From Prochlorococcus sp. AH-736-N03 (lineage in GTDB: Bacteria > Cyanobacteriota > Cyanobacteriia > PCC-6307 > Cyanobiaceae), in assembly GCA_028140765.1 (NCBI GenBank), contig JAOIOX010000008.1, positions 1 through 39,157 on the forward strand: DNA of 39,157 bases, written 5' to 3'. The notes beneath the pieces were generated by a model. It did not search any database, was not told the DNA's origin, and was given only the letters and a program-made list of their open reading frames with translations. Each line of letters begins with the position of its first letter. Position 1 is the stretch's first letter. Of the stretch, positions 17,124-25,698 are shown piece after piece. A program made the position numbers and the translations under genes.

Positions 17124-18179
17124 TTACTTTACAGCAGACCATACTTTGGTCATAAAAAAGGAATTTGATTTTACATCTTTAAACCCTATTTCCTCTATTT
17201 TAGAATCTATATCCTCTTTTATGTAATCAAAATAAAAAGGTTCATGAAAAGATTTATAGAAGTTTTCCATTACGGATATAAAATCAGGTGAATCACTTAT
17301 TTGAATTGAATCGGCTAATACTAATATTCCCCCAGGCTCAAGAACTCTAAAAAATTCATTTAATACTTTTGCTCTAATTGTTCTTGGTAATTCATGAAAT
17401 AAGTAAACACAAGAAATGCATTGAAAACTATCATTTTCAAAAGGTAATTCTTCAGCATTACCTTTTATTAATTCAATTAAATCTCCATCTAAATCTGAAA
17501 CATATCTGCTTGCCTCTTTTAAATATGAATCAGATAAATCAATTCCTGTAATTTTTTCTTTAGGAAATGCGGCTCTTAATTGTTTTAATGTTCTTCCTGA
17601 ACCTGTAGCTACATCAAGTATTTTTATAGAGCTTTTTTTTCTATCACTAAAATTTTTAAGTCCTTCTTTTATTGGCTTAATTATTCTTCTCCTCATTGAG
17701 TCAGCACTTCCATTGAAAAGTATCTCTACTTGTAGGTCATAAATGCTAGCTGAAAAATCTGATAAATAACCATCTGTTTGATGATGAAAATTTCTCAAGT
17801 AATATTGTGGATAATTATCTTTATCAATTGATTTTGGCAGATCATCAAAGTTTTGTTTTCTGCGTCTATCCCAGGTATTAGGCATGTCGAGCCAAATTTT
17901 AGGATACTGAGTTAGATATCTAAGCCATGGCTCGTCAAATAATAATTTTTTTGGATATATATTGTTTTCTGCATCATTCCAATCTTCTTCTCTTAAAATA
18001 TCCATTGAATTTTGGATTTGCATTAGTAGATCCTTATCTATATCAAAATTTTCAAGCCTCGAATCGGGAAGAATAAAATTCATTAATCTTGAACTAATCT
18101 GCTTGTGAGCGAAACCTGCAATGCTTTTACTTTGTTGTAGCGTTTTATATGCAATTTTTGAAATAGATTCCCTAGCCAT
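17124..18179 (-). CDS. Class I SAM-dependent methyltransferase
   Basis: The 351-residue protein has a long N-terminal region without a recognisable catalytic motif (about residues 1-180). The Rossmann-type methyltransferase core follows: SAM loop DVATGSGRT (D189-G195), acidic motif GIDLSDSYL, EELPFENDSF, and LEPGGILVLADS. This fits Methyltransf_11/UbiE-like enzymes. The substrate is unknown; plant and cyanobacterial relatives are chloroplast or cytoplasmic proteins of unclear role. It is followed 12 nt later by the 87-residue gene, and a terminator separates it from glnA upstream. Confidence 0.85.
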   Translation of the reverse strand: MARESISKIAYKTLQQSKSIAGFAHKQISSRLMNFILPDSRLENFDIDKDLLMQIQNSMDILREEDWNDAENNIYPKKLLFDEPWLRYLTQYPKIWLDMPNTWDRRRKQNFDDLPKSIDKDNYPQYYLRNFHHQTDGYLSDFSASIYDLQVEILFNGSADSMRRRIIKPIKEGLKNFSDRKKSSIKILDVATGSGRTLKQLRAAFPKEKITGIDLSDSYLKEASRYVSDLDGDLIELIKGNAEELPFENDSFQCISCVYLFHELPRTIRAKVLNEFFRVLEPGGILVLADSIQISDSPDFISVMENFYKSFHEPFYFDYIKEDIDSKIEEIGFKDVKSNSFFMTKVWSAVK

Positions 18180-18207
18180 TTTTCAATTAATATATATATA
18201 TTCCAAC

Positions 18208-18256
18208 AAAAAAAAAATCAATTTGAGAATATTTTGTGATATTTCTCAAATTGATT
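18208..18256 (-). terminator. Rho-independent terminator of glnA
   Basis: Downstream of the glnA stop on the minus strand, two perfect 14-base arms (18243-18256 and 18216-18229, centred on TTTGAGAA/TTCTCAAA) flank a 13-base loop. They run straight into a 10-base U-tract (A run at 18208-18217 on the plus strand). The stem is AT-rich but long and perfect. It makes glnA a single-gene transcript. Confidence 0.85.
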
Positions 18257-18281
18257 GATTTAAACTAATAAATTTTTTAAA

Positions 18282-19703
18282 TTATGCATCGTAATACATG
18301 AAGAATTCATGTGGATGAGGCCTTTGTCTTAGTTGTTGTACCTCTTCGTATTTTATATCGATGAAGTTATCAATAAAATCTTCAGTAAATACTCCACCGG
18401 CTAATAAATAATCCTTATCTGCTTTTAGTGCATTAAGTGAGTCATTTAGAGATGAGGGTACTGTATCAATTTTGGCAAGTTCATCAGCTGGGAGTTCAAA
18501 TAAATCAACATCTACTCCATCACCAGGATCAATTTGATTTTTAATTCCATCAATACCAGCAAGCATCATTACAGAAAATGCTAAGTAAGGATTTGCAAGT
18601 GCGTCACCTGATCTGAATTCTAATCTTTTAGCTTTAGGGCTTGGACCTGTTAAAGGTATTCTTACTGCAGCTGATCTATTACCCTCAGAATAAACTAGAT
18701 TTACAGGTGCTTCGAATCCTGGAACCAATCGTTTATAACTATTTGTAGTTGGGTTGGTAAATGCTAAGAATGATGGAGCATGCTTAAGTATGCCTCCGAT
18801 ATACCATCTTGCAGTTTGAGATAAATTTGCATATGCTCCTTCACCAAAAAATAGTGGCTGACCACTCTTCCATAAACTTTGGTGAACATGCATTCCAGTT
18901 CCATTATCGTTAAATACAGGCTTAGGCATAAACGTTGCAGTTTTCCCATATTTTTTAGCAACATTCCTGACAACGTATTTATAAGTCATTACGTTATCAG
19001 CAGAATTTATTAATGAATCGAATTTCATTCCAAGCTCGTGTTGACCGGCACCAGCAACTTCATGGTGATGCTTTTCAGTGGGTATGCCTAATTCACCCAT
19101 TAAAAGTAGCATTTCAGATCTGATGTCTTGCGCAGTATCATTTGGAGAAACTGGGAAATAACCTTCTTTGTATTGGATCTTGTATCCTAAATTTCCACCT
19201 TCTTCAACTCTTCCGGTGTTCCATGGAGCTTCAATTGTATCAACACTGTAAAAGCAAGAACCTTCTTTTGAGTCGTATCTCACATCATCAAATAAGAAGA
19301 ATTCTGGTTCAGGTCCAAAAAATGCTGTATCTGCAATCCCTGTAGATTCTAAGTACTTTAAAGCCTTTTGAGCTAAAGATCTTGGGCATCTATCATAAGG
19401 CTCTCCACTTCTAGGCTCTTGGATAGAACAAATCATACTTAGAGTTTTATGTTTGTAAAAAGGATCTATCCATGCTGTACTTGCATCGGGAACCATTGAC
19501 ATATCGGAAGCATTAATTGCTTTCCAACCTCTTATTGATGAACCATCAAACGCTAGACCTTCTGTAAATGAATCCTCTTCTATCATGTCTGATGTAAGAG
19601 TTAAATGTTGCCATTTACCATGGATGTCTGTGAATTTTAAATCGATGAGTTCAATTCCTTCATCTTTAATTTGACTTAAAACATCTTGTGGAGACTTAGA
19701 CAT
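18282..19703 (-). CDS. glnA: Glutamine synthetase type I
   Basis: GlnA joins ammonium to glutamate using ATP and is the entry point of the GS-GOGAT nitrogen pathway. From the ATG at 19703 the protein is 473 residues and begins [16 protein letters not shown], the standard cyanobacterial GSI start; the longer frame from 19760 adds 19 residues that run through the NtcA site and promoter, so I reject it. Family motifs are [43 protein letters not shown], the adenylylation-type loop region [18 protein letters not shown] and the C-terminal [13 protein letters not shown]. It is flanked by an NtcA-type promoter and a strong terminator. Confidence 0.97.
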   Translation of the reverse strand: MSKSPQDVLSQIKDEGIELIDLKFTDIHGKWQHLTLTSDMIEEDSFTEGLAFDGSSIRGWKAINASDMSMVPDASTAWIDPFYKHKTLSMICSIQEPRSGEPYDRCPRSLAQKALKYLESTGIADTAFFGPEPEFFLFDDVRYDSKEGSCFYSVDTIEAPWNTGRVEEGGNLGYKIQYKEGYFPVSPNDTAQDIRSEMLLLMGELGIPTEKHHHEVAGAGQHELGMKFDSLINSADNVMTYKYVVRNVAKKYGKTATFMPKPVFNDNGTGMHVHQSLWKSGQPLFFGEGAYANLSQTARWYIGGILKHAPSFLAFTNPTTNSYKRLVPGFEAPVNLVYSEGNRSAAVRIPLTGPSPKAKRLEFRSGDALANPYLAFSVMMLAGIDGIKNQIDPGDGVDVDLFELPADELAKIDTVPSSLNDSLNALKADKDYLLAGGVFTEDFIDNFIDIKYEEVQQLRQRPHPHEFFMYYDA

Positions 19704-19725
19704 AACTTTTGAGATACCTTCTATG

Positions 19726-19731
19726 AAATTA
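19726..19731 (-). promoter_or_regulatory. Candidate -10 box of glnA
   Basis: On the minus strand the hexamer TAATTT fits the TANNNT -10 form used at NtcA-activated promoters. It puts the transcription start near 19719, about 41.5 nt from the centre of the NtcA site, the canonical class II spacing, and leaves a leader of about 16 nt before the ATG at 19703. Confidence 0.55.
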
Positions 19732-19753
19732 ATAACTTGATGATTCTTATTAT

Positions 19754-19767
19754 GTATCAACCGTAAC
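19754..19767. promoter_or_regulatory. NtcA-binding site upstream of glnA
   Basis: GTATCAACCGTAAC fits the relaxed NtcA consensus GTN10AC, and the left half is the full TGTA. Read on the minus strand it is GTT-N8-TAC. It sits where an activator site should be relative to the -10 box at 19726-19731. NtcA activates glnA under nitrogen limitation in cyanobacteria, so the functional reading is well grounded, though binding is inferred here. Confidence 0.7.
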
Positions 19768-19774
19768 TTTTTTG

Positions 19775-19808
19775 AACACTTGATGCTTTCTTTGAGTGTT
19801 TCAACTCA
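19775..19808. repeat. Overlapping inverted repeats upstream of glnA
   Basis: Two alternative hairpins share bases here. Arms AACACT (19775-19780) and AGTGTT (19795-19800) form one. Arms TGAGT (from 19794) and ACTCA (ending 19808) around a 6-base loop form the other. They lie just upstream of the NtcA site in the 214-base gap between glnA and the aminotransferase. Their role is unknown. Confidence 0.4.
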
Positions 19809-19862
19809 TAACTTTAATAATTATTTACTTAATTATTTAAATTGAATTAATTTCTATAAAAA

Positions 19863-19885
19863 AATATCGCTTAAGCGACGATATT
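19863..19885. repeat. Nested palindromes upstream of the aminotransferase gene
   Basis: A perfect 12-base palindrome TCGCTTAAGCGA (19867-19878) overlaps a second inverted repeat with arms AATATCG (19863-19869) and CGATATT (19879-19885). On the minus strand the hairpin runs into a U-rich tract, so it could end a minus-strand transcript. On the plus strand it lies 32 bases before the TTG start of the aminotransferase gene and could be an operator or leader hairpin. Confidence 0.45.
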
Positions 19886-19917
19886 AGTCTAATTTAAAAG
19901 TAATTGAATGTAATTCT

Positions 19918-21102
19918 TTGACAGAAGCAAAACTTATTCCGGCTTTAAATAAAGAGAATTTATCTCATTTTTCAAAGACTTATGTTCCATCTAGACTTTT
20001 ATTAGGACCTGGACCTTCAAACGCACATCCAGAAGTCTTAAGCGCTCTTTCTTTAAATCCCATAGGTCATTTAGATGAGGCGTATATCTCATTGATGTCT
20101 GACGTTCAGCAACTTTTAAGGTATACCTGGCAGTGCAATAATCGTCTTACACTCCCAATGAGCGGCACTGGTAGTGCAGCCATGGAAGCTTCAATAGCTA
20201 ATTTTATTGAAGAAGGTGAAAAAATCCTTATTGCTAAAAAAGGATATTTTGGAGATAGATTAGTTGATATGGCAACTAGATATAAAGCTCGAGTTTCTTT
20301 TATTGAAAAACCATGGGGTGAAGCTTTTACTTATGAGGAAATTAAGTATGAAATAGAGACAAAAAAACCCGCTATTTTTGCTATTGTCCATGCTGAAACA
20401 TCAAGTGGTGTTTTACAACCACTTGATGGTATTGGGGATATTTGTAGAAAAAATAATTGCTTGTTTTTAGTTGATGCTGTTACTTCACTTGGTGCTTTAG
20501 AATTATTGATAGATGAATGGAAGATTGATCTAGCATACAGTTGTAGTCAAAAAGGATTAAGTTGTCCCCCTGGATTAAGTCCTTTTACAATGAATAAAAG
20601 AGCTGAAGAAAAACTAGGCTCAAGAAAAACAAAAGTACCTAACTGGTATTTGGATTTATCTCTATTAAATAAATATTGGGGTTCTGATCGTGTTTACCAC
20701 CATACTGCTCCAGTAAATATGAATTTTGCGATTCGTGAAGGTTTACGATTAATTGCGAATGAGGGTTTAGAAAATGTTTGGAATAGACATAATACTAATG
20801 CAAAGAAATTGTGGAATGGTTTAGAAAGTCTTGGAATGGAATTACATGTAGCAGAGGATTATAGATTGCCAACTTTAACCACAGTTAAAATACCTCCAGC
20901 AGTTGATGGGGATGGTTTTAGAAATCATCTCTTAAAAAACTTTGGAATTGAGATAGGAAATGGACTTGGAGAATTATCCGGAAAGGTTTGGCGTGTAGGG
21001 CTTATGGGTTTTAATTCATGTGAGGAGAATGTTGATAGATTATTAAACCTATTTGATACCGAGCTAAAGAAATTTTCTATTTTTGAGTCCTCAACTTTTT
21101 GA
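19918..21102 (+). CDS. Alanine-glyoxylate / serine-pyruvate-type aminotransferase
   Basis: This is a class V PLP aminotransferase of 394 residues, probably moving the amino group from serine or alanine to glyoxylate in photorespiratory 2-phosphoglycolate recovery. Visible motifs are LLLGPGPSNAHPEVL, MSGTGSAAMEA, HAETSSGVLQPL, FLVDAVTSLGA (D186 holds the pyridine nitrogen) and SCSQKGLSCPPG (Schiff-base lysine K212). The start is TTG at 19918, as no ATG occurs before the conserved core. Its 3' end overlaps the convergent tadA gene by 26 nt. Soluble-hydrogenase small-subunit annotations of such proteins are an old misnomer. Confidence 0.9.
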   Translation: MTEAKLIPALNKENLSHFSKTYVPSRLLLGPGPSNAHPEVLSALSLNPIGHLDEAYISLMSDVQQLLRYTWQCNNRLTLPMSGTGSAAMEASIANFIEEGEKILIAKKGYFGDRLVDMATRYKARVSFIEKPWGEAFTYEEIKYEIETKKPAIFAIVHAETSSGVLQPLDGIGDICRKNNCLFLVDAVTSLGALELLIDEWKIDLAYSCSQKGLSCPPGLSPFTMNKRAEEKLGSRKTKVPNWYLDLSLLNKYWGSDRVYHHTAPVNMNFAIREGLRLIANEGLENVWNRHNTNAKKLWNGLESLGMELHVAEDYRLPTLTTVKIPPAVDGDGFRNHLLKNFGIEIGNGLGELSGKVWRVGLMGFNSCEENVDRLLNLFDTELKKFSIFESSTF

Positions 21103-21592
21103 ACCAAATCTGTAAAATTTGACTGCATTCATCTTCTAGGATACCTCCTATTATTTCCATTTTGTGATGGGCACTTTCATGTTTTGATAGGTCAATTGAA
21201 CCCCCTAATCCACCTCTTTTCTTATCGTAAGCCCCGAAAATTACTTTCCCCATCCGTGCTTGAATTAGTGCAGCGGAACACATAGTACAAGGTTCTAAAT
21301 TTGTGATAATAGTACATTCATTAAATCTCCAATCATTTTTTATTAGAGATGCCTGCCTAAGTGCCATTATCTCAGCATGACCTAATGGGTCTTTATTTAT
21401 ATTTCTTCTGTTAACCCCTCTCCCGATACATCTTCCTCTCTCATCTAAAATTATTGAACAGATTGGTAGCTCAACCTTCCCAATTTCTTTGGATCTTCTT
21501 AATATTGAATTCATCCACAAAGTGTATTTTAAATTATTTGTTTTTTTTTGTTGTTCTTCATAACTATTTCCATTTTCAAAAATATATCTCAT
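21077..21592 (-). CDS. tadA: tRNA-specific adenosine-34 deaminase
   Basis: TadA converts adenosine 34 to inosine in the anticodon of tRNA-Arg(ACG). The 171-residue protein carries the zinc and proton-shuttle motif GHAEIMAL (H72, E74) and the second zinc motif LEPCTMCSAALIQAR (C102, C105), followed by VIFGAYDKKRGGLGGSIDL. The N-terminal helix YTLWMNSILRRS aligns with E. coli YWMRHAL. The first 20 residues are poorly conserved, so translation might start later (M27 at 21514). It is divergent from the decarboxylase gene with a 43-base gap. Confidence 0.92.
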   Translation of the reverse strand: MRYIFENGNSYEEQQKKTNNLKYTLWMNSILRRSKEIGKVELPICSIILDERGRCIGRGVNRRNINKDPLGHAEIMALRQASLIKNDWRFNECTIITNLEPCTMCSAALIQARMGKVIFGAYDKKRGGLGGSIDLSKHESAHHKMEIIGGILEDECSQILQIWFKKLRTQK

Positions 21593-21635
21593 TTACCAAG
21601 ATTGAGAATAGAATTATTAATAGATATCTTATCTG

Positions 21636-23021
21636 ATGGCTCAAGAATTAATTAATAATAAAGATATATATTTCCCCTCAAATTCAGGGACTAATGACAA
21701 ATTGATTACTCTTCTGAATAGAGCAAGTCAAACTCTTTGTGACTGGTTCTCTAAAGCTGATAAAAATGGTCCTTTACCTTTTGATGAGAGTTTCAATTGT
21801 ATTATGCCTGCGGAAGATGGTAACTCTGAAGAAGACTTGTTTTCTGAGATTGAATCTCTTTTGAATAATTCTTTTAATCCCGTTCATCCTGGCTCCCTAG
21901 CTCACCTTGATCCCCCACCTTTAATTTTCTCTATTTTGGGAGATTTAATTGCTGCTGGTTTAAATAATAATCTTCTCGCTTACGAGTTATCACCAAGTAT
22001 AACCTTGCTTGAGGAATCATTATGCAAATGGTTTGCCAAGAAAATAGGGTTTAATGATTTCTCAGGAGGTATAGCTGCTAGTGGAGGTACATTAAGTAAT
22101 CTGAATGCACTTATTGCAGCTAGAAATAATGCTGGATTAGGTACGAATCCTAATTCTGTATTACTTCTTAGTGAAGATGCTCATTCTTCTTTCGTTAAAT
22201 GTATAAGAGTAATGGGTCTTGATATTAAGAATCTTGTCAGAATTAAAACTGATAGTCAAGGTCGAATGGATATAAACGATCTGAGAAACTCTTTAGATAA
22301 ATGTTCAATAGAAAATAAAAAAATATTTGCTATTGTTGCCACCCTTGGGACAACTGTAAGAGGAGCAATTGATCCAATTAAAGAAATTAGTGAAATCTGT
22401 AAACAAAGAAACATATGGTTACATATCGATGGTTCAATTGGAGGGATTTTTGCTATTACTTCTATTCCAATAGAAGGTCTAAATAATATTAATCAGGCTA
22501 ATTCGATAACGATAAATCCACAAAAAATCATTGGCATAACAAAGACTTCATCTTTGTTATTGGTTTCAAATATGAGTACTTTAGAAAATACTTTTAATAC
22601 TGGACTACCATATATATCATCTAAAGAAAATATTATTAATAGAGGAGAAATAGGTATACAAGGTTCTAGACCTGCAGAGGTTATAAAACTATGGCTTGGG
22701 TTACGTTTTTTAGGTCTCAAAGGAATAGAAAATATATTAAATTCATCAATTAAAAGAAAAGATTTTTTTGTAAAAAATATAAGTAAAAATAAATTTGATA
22801 TATATTCAGGTCCTCTTCATATTGTTTCATTCTTACCTAATAAACTTGAGCCAAATGACTCAGATGCATGGACTCAAAATAAAGTAAATGAACTAATTAA
22901 CAATAATTTTATGCTTTCTAGACCAAGATTTAAAGGTAAATATTTTTTACGGGTTGTCATGGGAAATTACAATACAAAGGATTCTCATATTGAAGAACTT
23001 TTGAGACTTCTAGATGCTTAA
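21636..23021 (+). CDS. Group II PLP-dependent decarboxylase
   Basis: The 461-residue fold type I enzyme resembles DOPA, glutamate and diaminobutyrate decarboxylases (PF00282). It shows HPGSLAHLDPPPL near residue 84, ASGGTLSNLNALIAAR, the ring-stacking histidine in SEDAHSSF (H182), IVATLGTTVRGAIDP, the Asp holding the PLP nitrogen in WLHIDGSIGG (D265), and the Schiff-base lysine in ITINPQKIIG (K297). The usual DxHK around the lysine is NPQK here, and HVDAA is HIDGS. The substrate is not determined; an amino acid such as aspartate, 2,4-diaminobutyrate or an aromatic is possible. Confidence 0.85.
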   Translation: MAQELINNKDIYFPSNSGTNDKLITLLNRASQTLCDWFSKADKNGPLPFDESFNCIMPAEDGNSEEDLFSEIESLLNNSFNPVHPGSLAHLDPPPLIFSILGDLIAAGLNNNLLAYELSPSITLLEESLCKWFAKKIGFNDFSGGIAASGGTLSNLNALIAARNNAGLGTNPNSVLLLSEDAHSSFVKCIRVMGLDIKNLVRIKTDSQGRMDINDLRNSLDKCSIENKKIFAIVATLGTTVRGAIDPIKEISEICKQRNIWLHIDGSIGGIFAITSIPIEGLNNINQANSITINPQKIIGITKTSSLLLVSNMSTLENTFNTGLPYISSKENIINRGEIGIQGSRPAEVIKLWLGLRFLGLKGIENILNSSIKRKDFFVKNISKNKFDIYSGPLHIVSFLPNKLEPNDSDAWTQNKVNELINNNFMLSRPRFKGKYFLRVVMGNYNTKDSHIEELLRLLDA

Positions 23022-23024
23022 CTA

Positions 23025-23162
23025 ATGAATATGGGAAGACCAAAAATTATTGCAATAATAACAGGGTTTGTCTCTATAGCTATTTGCATTGCTTATTTAC
23101 TATTAATAACTATCTTTGATTTCAGAACTTATCTAAATGATCAATTATCCAATATTAATTAG
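23025..23162 (+). CDS. 45-residue single-pass membrane protein
   Basis: A 45-codon frame starts 3 nt after the decarboxylase stop (ATG 23025, or ATG 23031 for a 43-residue form) and ends with TAG at 23160-23162. It encodes a short basic head (MNMGRPK), one hydrophobic helix of about 22 residues (IIAIITGFVSIAICIAYLLL) and a tail with IFDFRTYLNDQ. I recall similar short cyanobacterial proteins with a DFR tail but cannot name a function. Its last 8 bases overlap the 3' end of the convergent GTPase gene. Tight spacing suggests co-translation with the decarboxylase. Confidence 0.65.
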   Translation: MNMGRPKIIAIITGFVSIAICIAYLLLITIFDFRTYLNDQLSNIN

Positions 23163-24654
23163 TATATGGAGGTAAACTTTTATTTGATTTAAAATATTTT
23201 TTCATTTCAATTTTTGAAATAGCTTCTTTTACGAAATTATTTAAAATGTCTTCTCTTTTACTTATTCTATAGATCTTATCTACTACTCCTTGAATTCCTC
23301 CATCTCCCCAATCTTGACCATTTTTAAAATATTCAATCAAACTTAGTCCTACTATTTTTATTAACCAGCCTGCTGTAACTGCTTGTATAGATTTAGATAA
23401 TATTATTTTAGTCAAGCTTGTAGCTAAAGCAGAAGAAAGAATTGCAAGACCACCTTTTAGTATGCCTTGTTTAGCCAATGCGCTTAGCAATGAAGTCGCC
23501 AAATCTTTTGCATCTTTTTTTGTAAGCTTTATTTCATATATCTTTGATAACTCCATTATCATTTGAAGGTTTACGGAGGTAGTAGTAAGAAAATCAACAG
23601 CTGGTAGTGGATTAACTAATATCACTCCTCCTGTTATCCACATATATTTATTAATCACTTTATTTGACATTAAATATCTTTGTTCTTGTACGAAATTTTT
23701 ACTTTTAATACCTAACTTATTTGAACGAAAAAGAATATTATCCGCCAATAACTCTTCACCATTATTATCGAGGGTTTCAATTATTTCTCTAAATAAACCT
23801 CCCACCTCTGGAACTAAATTTAAAGCATCTGATTTTGTATAGATAGATTCTTGAGGTACTGCAATTGTTTGAACGACTGAAATTTTATTTTTTCTAGCCG
23901 ATGTTATAGAAATTATATTTTCTTTGATAAGGTTATTTTCATCTCTAGACCTTAAATCACATTTATTTAGAACTATTATTATTTTTTTCCCTAATTTTAA
24001 TAATTCTTTAATTAAATAGTTTTCGTATTTATTTATATCCTGATCTAACACAAAAAGAACTAAGTCAGAATTTGATGCTTGTATAATTGTTGCTTTTTCT
24101 CTTTCTTCTCCTAATTTAGATGGTTCGAATAAACCAGGAGTATCAACTATATTAATGTTTCTTTTTAAAATTGGTATACGAATTTTATAGCTATTAATTT
24201 GCTTAGTTGTCCCTATTTTTGCTGAGGTTTGTCCGACAATATTTTTCAATAAGCATCTTGCTATAGATGTTTTTCCTGAGGAACCTGCTCCAAAAAGAGT
24301 AACTTTATAATCTCCTGTTGTTAATTGGGACTCTAGTTTATTTTTTTGGTAATTTAACAATTCAGCTTTTACTTTATCGTTAATTTTTTTGTTAATTTTC
24401 TCGACTCCCTCCAAACTTAACTTGGCAGCACCATAAGTATTTTTGAATGAAAGTGTATTTTTTTTATTTTTATATATAACTTTATAAACTATTTTTTTAA
24501 ATAATTTTTTATCAATAGTATAAAAAGTAAAAATAATTATAGTTAAAAATAAAAGAGTATAAATATTTACTATTCTTACAAATATAGAAAATAAAATATA
24601 AAGAAATAATATCAATACTACATACTTTATATACTTTAATTTTAAGTAATCCAT
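23155..24654 (-). CDS. Membrane-associated Era-like GTPase with DUF697 domain
   Basis: I place the start at ATG 24654 (MDYLKLKYIKY), 1 nt after the lspA stop; the longer frame from 24723 would overlap lspA by 68 nt. The protein is then 499 residues. An N-terminal membrane anchor of two helices is followed by a TRAFAC GTPase domain with P-loop GAGSSGKTS, G3 DTPG, G4 NKCD and G5 ITSA, and by a C-terminal DUF697 region with hydrophobic helices (WITGGVILVNPLPAVDFLTT). Family members (YcjF-related) sit on membranes; their role is unclear. It lies in a GTPase-lspA-bioY cluster. Confidence 0.87.
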   Translation of the reverse strand: MDYLKLKYIKYVVLILFLYILFSIFVRIVNIYTLLFLTIIIFTFYTIDKKLFKKIVYKVIYKNKKNTLSFKNTYGAAKLSLEGVEKINKKINDKVKAELLNYQKNKLESQLTTGDYKVTLFGAGSSGKTSIARCLLKNIVGQTSAKIGTTKQINSYKIRIPILKRNINIVDTPGLFEPSKLGEEREKATIIQASNSDLVLFVLDQDINKYENYLIKELLKLGKKIIIVLNKCDLRSRDENNLIKENIISITSARKNKISVVQTIAVPQESIYTKSDALNLVPEVGGLFREIIETLDNNGEELLADNILFRSNKLGIKSKNFVQEQRYLMSNKVINKYMWITGGVILVNPLPAVDFLTTTSVNLQMIMELSKIYEIKLTKKDAKDLATSLLSALAKQGILKGGLAILSSALATSLTKIILSKSIQAVTAGWLIKIVGLSLIEYFKNGQDWGDGGIQGVVDKIYRISKREDILNNFVKEAISKIEMKKYFKSNKSLPPYTN

Positions 24655-24655
24655 C

Positions 24656-25114
24656 TTATCGGTTATTTTTAAAAATGTTATACAGTAAAATAATGAAACC
24701 AATATTAATAGATATATCAGCAATATTAAATACTGGAAAATTTATAATATTTAAATTAATAAAATCCACTACAAAACCTTTATATATTCTATCTATACCA
24801 TTACCAATAGTTCCTCCTAGAATAAAGCTATAAGAATATAGATCGAATAAGTTTAAAGTATTCTTCCTAAATATCAAATAAATAAGTAATATAGAAAAAA
24901 AAATACTTATTAAAGATAAAAATACTCTACTACCACTAAATATGTTAAATGCTGCCCCGTAATTTTTTACAAAGTCTAATTTGAATAAAAGAAAATCTTT
25001 ATTTAAAAAATTTTTATGATTATAAAATATTAAATATTTCGTAAACTGATCTATTACAACAATGAAAATACTTAATGAAAAAAAATATAATTTTGTTTGT
25101 ATTTTATTAATCAT
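24656..25114 (-). CDS. lspA: Lipoprotein signal peptidase
   Basis: LspA (signal peptidase II) removes the signal peptide of diacylglyceryl-modified prolipoproteins in the membrane. The 152-residue protein has four membrane helices and the conserved boxes IDQFTKYLI, VKNYGAAFNIFSG, GGTIGNGIDRI, then the catalytic aspartates in FVVDFI (D117) and FNIADISI (D133). Its start overlaps the bioY stop (TAATG) and its stop is 1 nt before the GTPase start, so the three genes are tightly coupled. Confidence 0.94.
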   Translation of the reverse strand: MINKIQTKLYFFSLSIFIVVIDQFTKYLIFYNHKNFLNKDFLLFKLDFVKNYGAAFNIFSGSRVFLSLISIFFSILLIYLIFRKNTLNLFDLYSYSFILGGTIGNGIDRIYKGFVVDFINLNIINFPVFNIADISINIGFIILLYNIFKNNR

Positions 25115-25683
25115 TACTTGTTATGTTTTAAAAGTTCTATAGGTTTAATAAGTAATAAAAGTGGAAAAAGCATTAAAAAATGATATCCAATCTTACCTAA
25201 TGAGTATTTCCCTAAATTATATAAAAATAAATTAAATTGACTGTACAACATTATTTGTATAAAGTTGTAAAAAATACCAGTTAAATGCATAGCAAATATT
25301 GCTATTAATCCATTTTTTAAAAAGTTACTAACGTTTATTTTATTTCTATTGTTTAAATTATCAATTATTTTTATTAATGGATAATAGCCTAATAAATAAC
25401 CAAAATTTGGAGTGAGCAAATAACCCATTGAGCCTCCTTGATGAAAGACAGGAACTATAAATAATCCCAAAATTATATAAATAGAAAATGCTCTGAAAAC
25501 AACTTTTTTATGGAATATAAGTGTTAATAAAATTACGGTTGGAATTTGCCATGTGATAGGCAACTCAAAGTTATTACTAGTTTTATAGATAAAAGGTAGT
25601 GGAATATAAACAGGTATCATTGATGTTATTACAAGTGATTGAAGACTCACCAGTATCTCAACTAATTTATAAAAATTGAGCAT
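25114..25683 (-). CDS. bioY: Biotin transporter substrate-binding subunit BioY
   Basis: BioY is the membrane S-component of the ECF biotin uptake system. The 189-residue protein has about six helices and family features such as VYIPLPF near the N-terminus, ITWQIPTVILL, PVFHQGGSMGYLLTPNFGYLLGY (partly) and the C-terminal LGKIGYHFLMLFPLLLLIKP. No BioM/BioN energising subunits are encoded in the window, so it may use shared ECF units elsewhere or work alone. It precedes lspA, a neighbourhood I recall from other picocyanobacteria. Confidence 0.88.
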   Translation of the reverse strand: MLNFYKLVEILVSLQSLVITSMIPVYIPLPFIYKTSNNFELPITWQIPTVILLTLIFHKKVVFRAFSIYIILGLFIVPVFHQGGSMGYLLTPNFGYLLGYYPLIKIIDNLNNRNKINVSNFLKNGLIAIFAMHLTGIFYNFIQIMLYSQFNLFLYNLGKYSLGKIGYHFLMLFPLLLLIKPIELLKHNK

Positions 25684-25698
25684 TAATATAAATTCTAT

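Noticed and set aside
18764-19345. Alternative frames on both strands inside glnA
   Set aside because: Overlap a strongly conserved gene and have no independent support.
19704-19760. Extra 19-codon N-terminal extension of glnA
   Set aside because: It runs through the NtcA site and -10 box, and the family starts at MSKSPQDVL.
19899-19915. NtcA-like GTA...TAA upstream of the aminotransferase
   Set aside because: The right half lacks the AC of the GTN10AC consensus.
24655-24723. Longer GTPase start overlapping lspA by 68 nt
   Set aside because: An ATG directly after the lspA stop gives a normal coupled start.
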